Shown here: one piece after another, positions 60,835 to 64,000 of the stretch
Layout of the letters: each line of letters begins with the position of its first letter
Position numbering within the stretch: the stretch's first letter is position 1
NCBI GenBank assembly: GCA_020205615.1
Contig: JAINUW010000266.1
Span: 1-64,000, forward strand
Direction: 5' to 3'
DNA: 64,000 bases
Source: Panax quinquefolius
Lineage: Eukaryota > Streptophyta > Magnoliopsida > Apiales > Araliaceae
The notes under the pieces: generated by a model
What the model saw: only the letters and a program-made list of their open reading frames with translations
What the model was told of the DNA's origin: nothing
The model's database searches: none
Program-made: the position numbers and the translations under genes

Positions 60835-62310
60835 GACGACGCGATGAGTAGAAGATCATATGCGGAACGAAAAGGATGATGTCAAGTATACGACAGAGCC
60901 AACTTTAATAGAAAAGTTAAGGTTGCTTTCAAGCCACCGAATCTTGAGTCGATGCGTATGAAGAAGAAAGTACAAGAAGGAGCTATTCCTAAGTTTAGAA
61001 TTGATGAAGAAGGAATACTTCGAGTCCACTCTAGACTTCAGGTTCCTAACGACTGATTTGAAGTACAAGATTACGATGGAGGCACACAACACGCCATTTG
61101 CAATCCATCTCGGGAGTACCAAAATGTATTATGATCTTCAACATACATTTTGGTGGAGCAATATGAGGAGAGAGAGATCGCAAAGTTTATCTCGATGTGT
61201 TTAACTCTTGCTAACGGTAAAGCGCGAGCATCTTGTACCTAAGGGTCCGCTGAAACACACTGAGATTTTGAAATGGAAGTGGGAACACATTACCCTCAAT
61301 TTCATTACTAATCTTCCCAAGGTTTCTCAAGGCATCAATGCTATTTGGGTTATTGTTGATAGATTAACCAAGTCTCGCTCATTTTTTACCGACACGAGAG
61401 ACTTATTCCTCGAACGCCTTTTTCTCAGATGTACGTGAAATGAGATTGTGAGATTGTATGGCATGCCAAGATCCATAGTTTTAGATCGTGACCCAAGATT
61501 CACTTCATGATTTTGGGTTAGTTCAGAAAGCTATGGGCACGAATTTATTTATCTGGCTGGTATACCATCCTCAAACGGATGGGCAATCGTAAAGGACTAC
61601 TCAAACTCTCAAGATATATTAAAACTCGTGGTCCTAGATTTCAAAGGAAGTCGATAAGTACTTGCCATCGTGGAATTCTCATACAACAATAGTTATTAAA
61701 CAAATATAGGCATGGTTCCATTCAAGCATTATATGGACAAAAATGTCGCTTCCAATATGTTGGGATGAGGTGGGTGAAGCAACATTGTTGGGACCCGAAG
61801 TTAGTAGTACGTATGACTAATGATTCGACAACGATACAAAACCAAGACAAGATCGATAAAAAGAGTTATGCTAATCTTCATCGAAAGGACGGAATTTAGT
61901 GTGGGGATCATGATTGTCATGAAGTTGCTCCATGGAAGGGAGTTACAAGATTTGGGAAGAGAGGAAAGCTCAATCCACGCATTTATCTGGCCCATTTCAA
62001 ATTCTCGACCGAGTAGGAAATGTAGCCTATGACTCACAAGCTATCTCGAGTATGTCTCGTGTTCATAATGTGTTTCATATCCGCATTTCAGAATATGTGA
62101 AAGACCCAACCACGTTATCGAAGTTAGAACCCGGACGAGATACCAAGACTTAACGATGAGGAGGTACCGCCAAGATTTTGATAGAAGGAGCATGTCCCAC
62201 GCCAAGAAAGGTTATACCACAAGTTAAAGTTTTGTGGAGGAATCATGCTATAGAGGAAATGACCCGAATTGAAACTAAAATGAAAGCGAGGTATCCTCAC
62301 CTTTTCAAAA
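60835..62310 (+). pseudogene. integrase with chromodomain, array 2 unit 4
   Basis: H2C2 finger 61075-61210 (AHNTPFAIHLG), [20 protein letters not shown] in one open frame (61208-61438), then [12 protein letters not shown] and VEFSYNN with the shared stops, tail SRVHNVFHI near 62050 and chromodomain about 62160-62310. The first catalytic Asp of integrase is read as Asn here. Confidence 0.78.
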
Positions 62311-62362
62311 CACTGTGTACGTGACGCCAATTTCGAGGACTTAAATTTCATAAGGAGGGAGG

Positions 62363-64000
62363 TCAGAAGACCTCAAATTTTTAAATAAAAAGGAATTTCC
62401 TTTATTTTGAAATAGTAAGGGTTGATTTGATTAATGTGGATAGTTAAGGGTTAAATACGCAAATATTTCAAAATAAGCAAGTGGTTATAAAATATTCATC
62501 ATTGTTGGGAATATTCGTTGGTCGTGGAATATTCAGACGCTTCTGGGAATATTCGTACGACCACAAGCAGCCATGTGTGGGCCCCATAACGGAAAGCGAT
62601 TGGATGAAGAAAACGACAAATATAAGTTGTTTTTAAATAACCACAGTAGTTGTTTGCTAGTATCATCATTGAATACCCTGTGGTTAAAACACACTAATAC
62701 GCTGCTGTCGAACAAGAAGACACCAGATCGCACCAATTATTGATTCTTACGTAAGAAGGCACTACTCAATAATGGTTACAGAATTATCGCTCAAAGATTT
62801 TATCGAAGTTAATAATTGTCGCGTTGATATTTTATATTGTCGTTGTTTCAATAATTGTCATTACACAAGATCTTTCATTATCGGCTAATAATTCATATTA
62901 TCCTAATAATATTATTAGATAACATTATTGGCAATGTCTAGAAAGTTTCGTCTAAGGAGAGGTTTGGTCATCTAATCTAATCATACGCCAAGAAGAAGAA
63001 ATTTTATCGAAAGCCCCTCTTCCTGAACCGCCTCGTCACAATATCAGGATTCTCGTAATATTATTTGTGAATAATTAATTATTGATTTATATGATGAGGA
63101 AAATATTGATTTTATGTGGATATAGATGGAGAAAATTTTTAAAATGACAATTGTTGAAAATTAATATTTTATCTTTTTCTCGATAAAATAATTCATTTAA
63201 ATATATTATTTTAATAATATATTAACTGTGATATTTTTACAATGAATGTGGGATATATGAGATATGAGGAGAGAAGAGTATTTTTGTGGCATTAAATGTT
63301 TAACACATGTTTTGTGTGTCAGGACACAATTATCGATCAAATTTGATTATAATGTAAAATCGCCTGCTTGTGGATTTGGCCGATTTTTGTTTTGAATTTG
63401 GAAAACTTTCTTCTGCAAAGTTGTAGAGAATTGAATTTCCTATAAAAACTCGCGAGATTCGAATTTTCTGATGAAAGGGCTATTTATTATGAATTATTGA
63501 AGTTCAAGTTCAAATAATTGATTTTTGGGAGTTTAAATTAATTTTTTTAAGAAAACGTTTTTTTGTAGTTTTTTTGGACATCATTAACATGTGTGGCTGG
63601 TGTTTTGACCAAAAGGTGGGCTAAGGAAAATTTGTATAATTATATTAATATTATATTAAATTTTCGCTTTGGTGTTCTAAGCATTTTCCTATAAATAGGT
63701 GCTTAGTTAGAATTGAAAATCACACCGTAAACTCAAGTTTTCTCTATTTCTCTCGATATTTTGAGCGTATTCTTGTGAGTATTTTGAGTATATTTTGAGT
63801 ATTGCTAGATAAGGCAAGTTCCTTCAAAGACTATACCCTAGATTCTAAATACCTAAGATCGATCTTCGAGGTAAGTGGATATTATTTTTTTCAGAATGAT
63901 ATTATTTCTTCAATATCATTATATCGAAATGTTGATCCAAGTTTTATCAAATTTGAACTTTTTTTTCTATTGGAAGTTACTATGGGTTACTATTTCTATT
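62363..64000 (+). mobile_element. array 2, LTR 5 (cut by window end)
   Basis: First 1638 bp of a fifth LTR: TCAGAAGACCTC start, three GAATATTC palindromes (62509-62554), TATAAATA 63690-63697, and the beginning of the ACTATTCACG repeat zone at the window edge. The array therefore continues to the right. Confidence 0.88.

Overview
The window is nuclear DNA of a flowering plant, most likely a eudicot. It is AT-rich, carries spliced plant genes (a YUCCA flavin monooxygenase and the last exons of a class XI myosin), (AT)n microsatellites and MITE-like foldbacks, and more than 40 kb of it is Ty3/gypsy LTR retrotransposon sequence. I see no bacterial or organellar features, no rRNA or tRNA gene and no CRISPR array.

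Layout. 1-4.1 kb: non-coding, with a (GGGT)n tract. 4.1-6.0 kb: a three-exon YUCCA gene on the minus strand (auxin biosynthesis) with good splice sites but two compensating frame breaks in exon 1. 6.0-11.1 kb: its upstream region and intergenic DNA. 11,105-25,557: retroelement array 1, arranged LTR-internal-LTR-internal-LTR and flanked by one 5-bp target-site duplication (ACACA). Its internal regions keep only remnants of gag, protease and the start of RT, then about 2.3 kb of non-coding DNA with 240-bp tandem repeats. 25.6-30.1 kb: intergenic DNA with microsatellites and two MITE-like foldbacks. 30,163-30,992: four C-terminal exons of a class XI myosin, minus strand, with no upstream exons found before the transposons begin. 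32.4-35.6 kb: fragments of one or two further LTRs. 35,634-64,000: retroelement array 2, five LTRs alternating with four internal regions and running off the right edge.

Array 2 is a chromovirus; I infer the Tekay/Del lineage from the long LTRs, an initiator-Met tRNA primer site, CCHC knuckles, an integrase with an H2C2 finger, and a chromodomain after the integrase. All four units lack the RT catalytic core and most of RNase H, and all share the same nonsense codons in integrase. The master copy was therefore already defective before it was multiplied, either by recombination or by proteins supplied in trans. Arrays 1 and 2 are related: the 3' halves of their LTRs, the region before the polypurine tract and several short repeat motifs match.

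Copies agree almost perfectly in AT-only stretches but disagree, often by small indels or CAG/TGT swaps, at sites containing CAG, CTG, CCG or CG. This looks like consensus error at methylated cytosines. Fine-scale frameshifts in this window, including those in the YUCCA gene, should be read with that in mind. I found no convincing new biological system. The most notable items are the two tandem LTR arrays, the shared dead pol, the site-specific disagreements and the stranded myosin exons.
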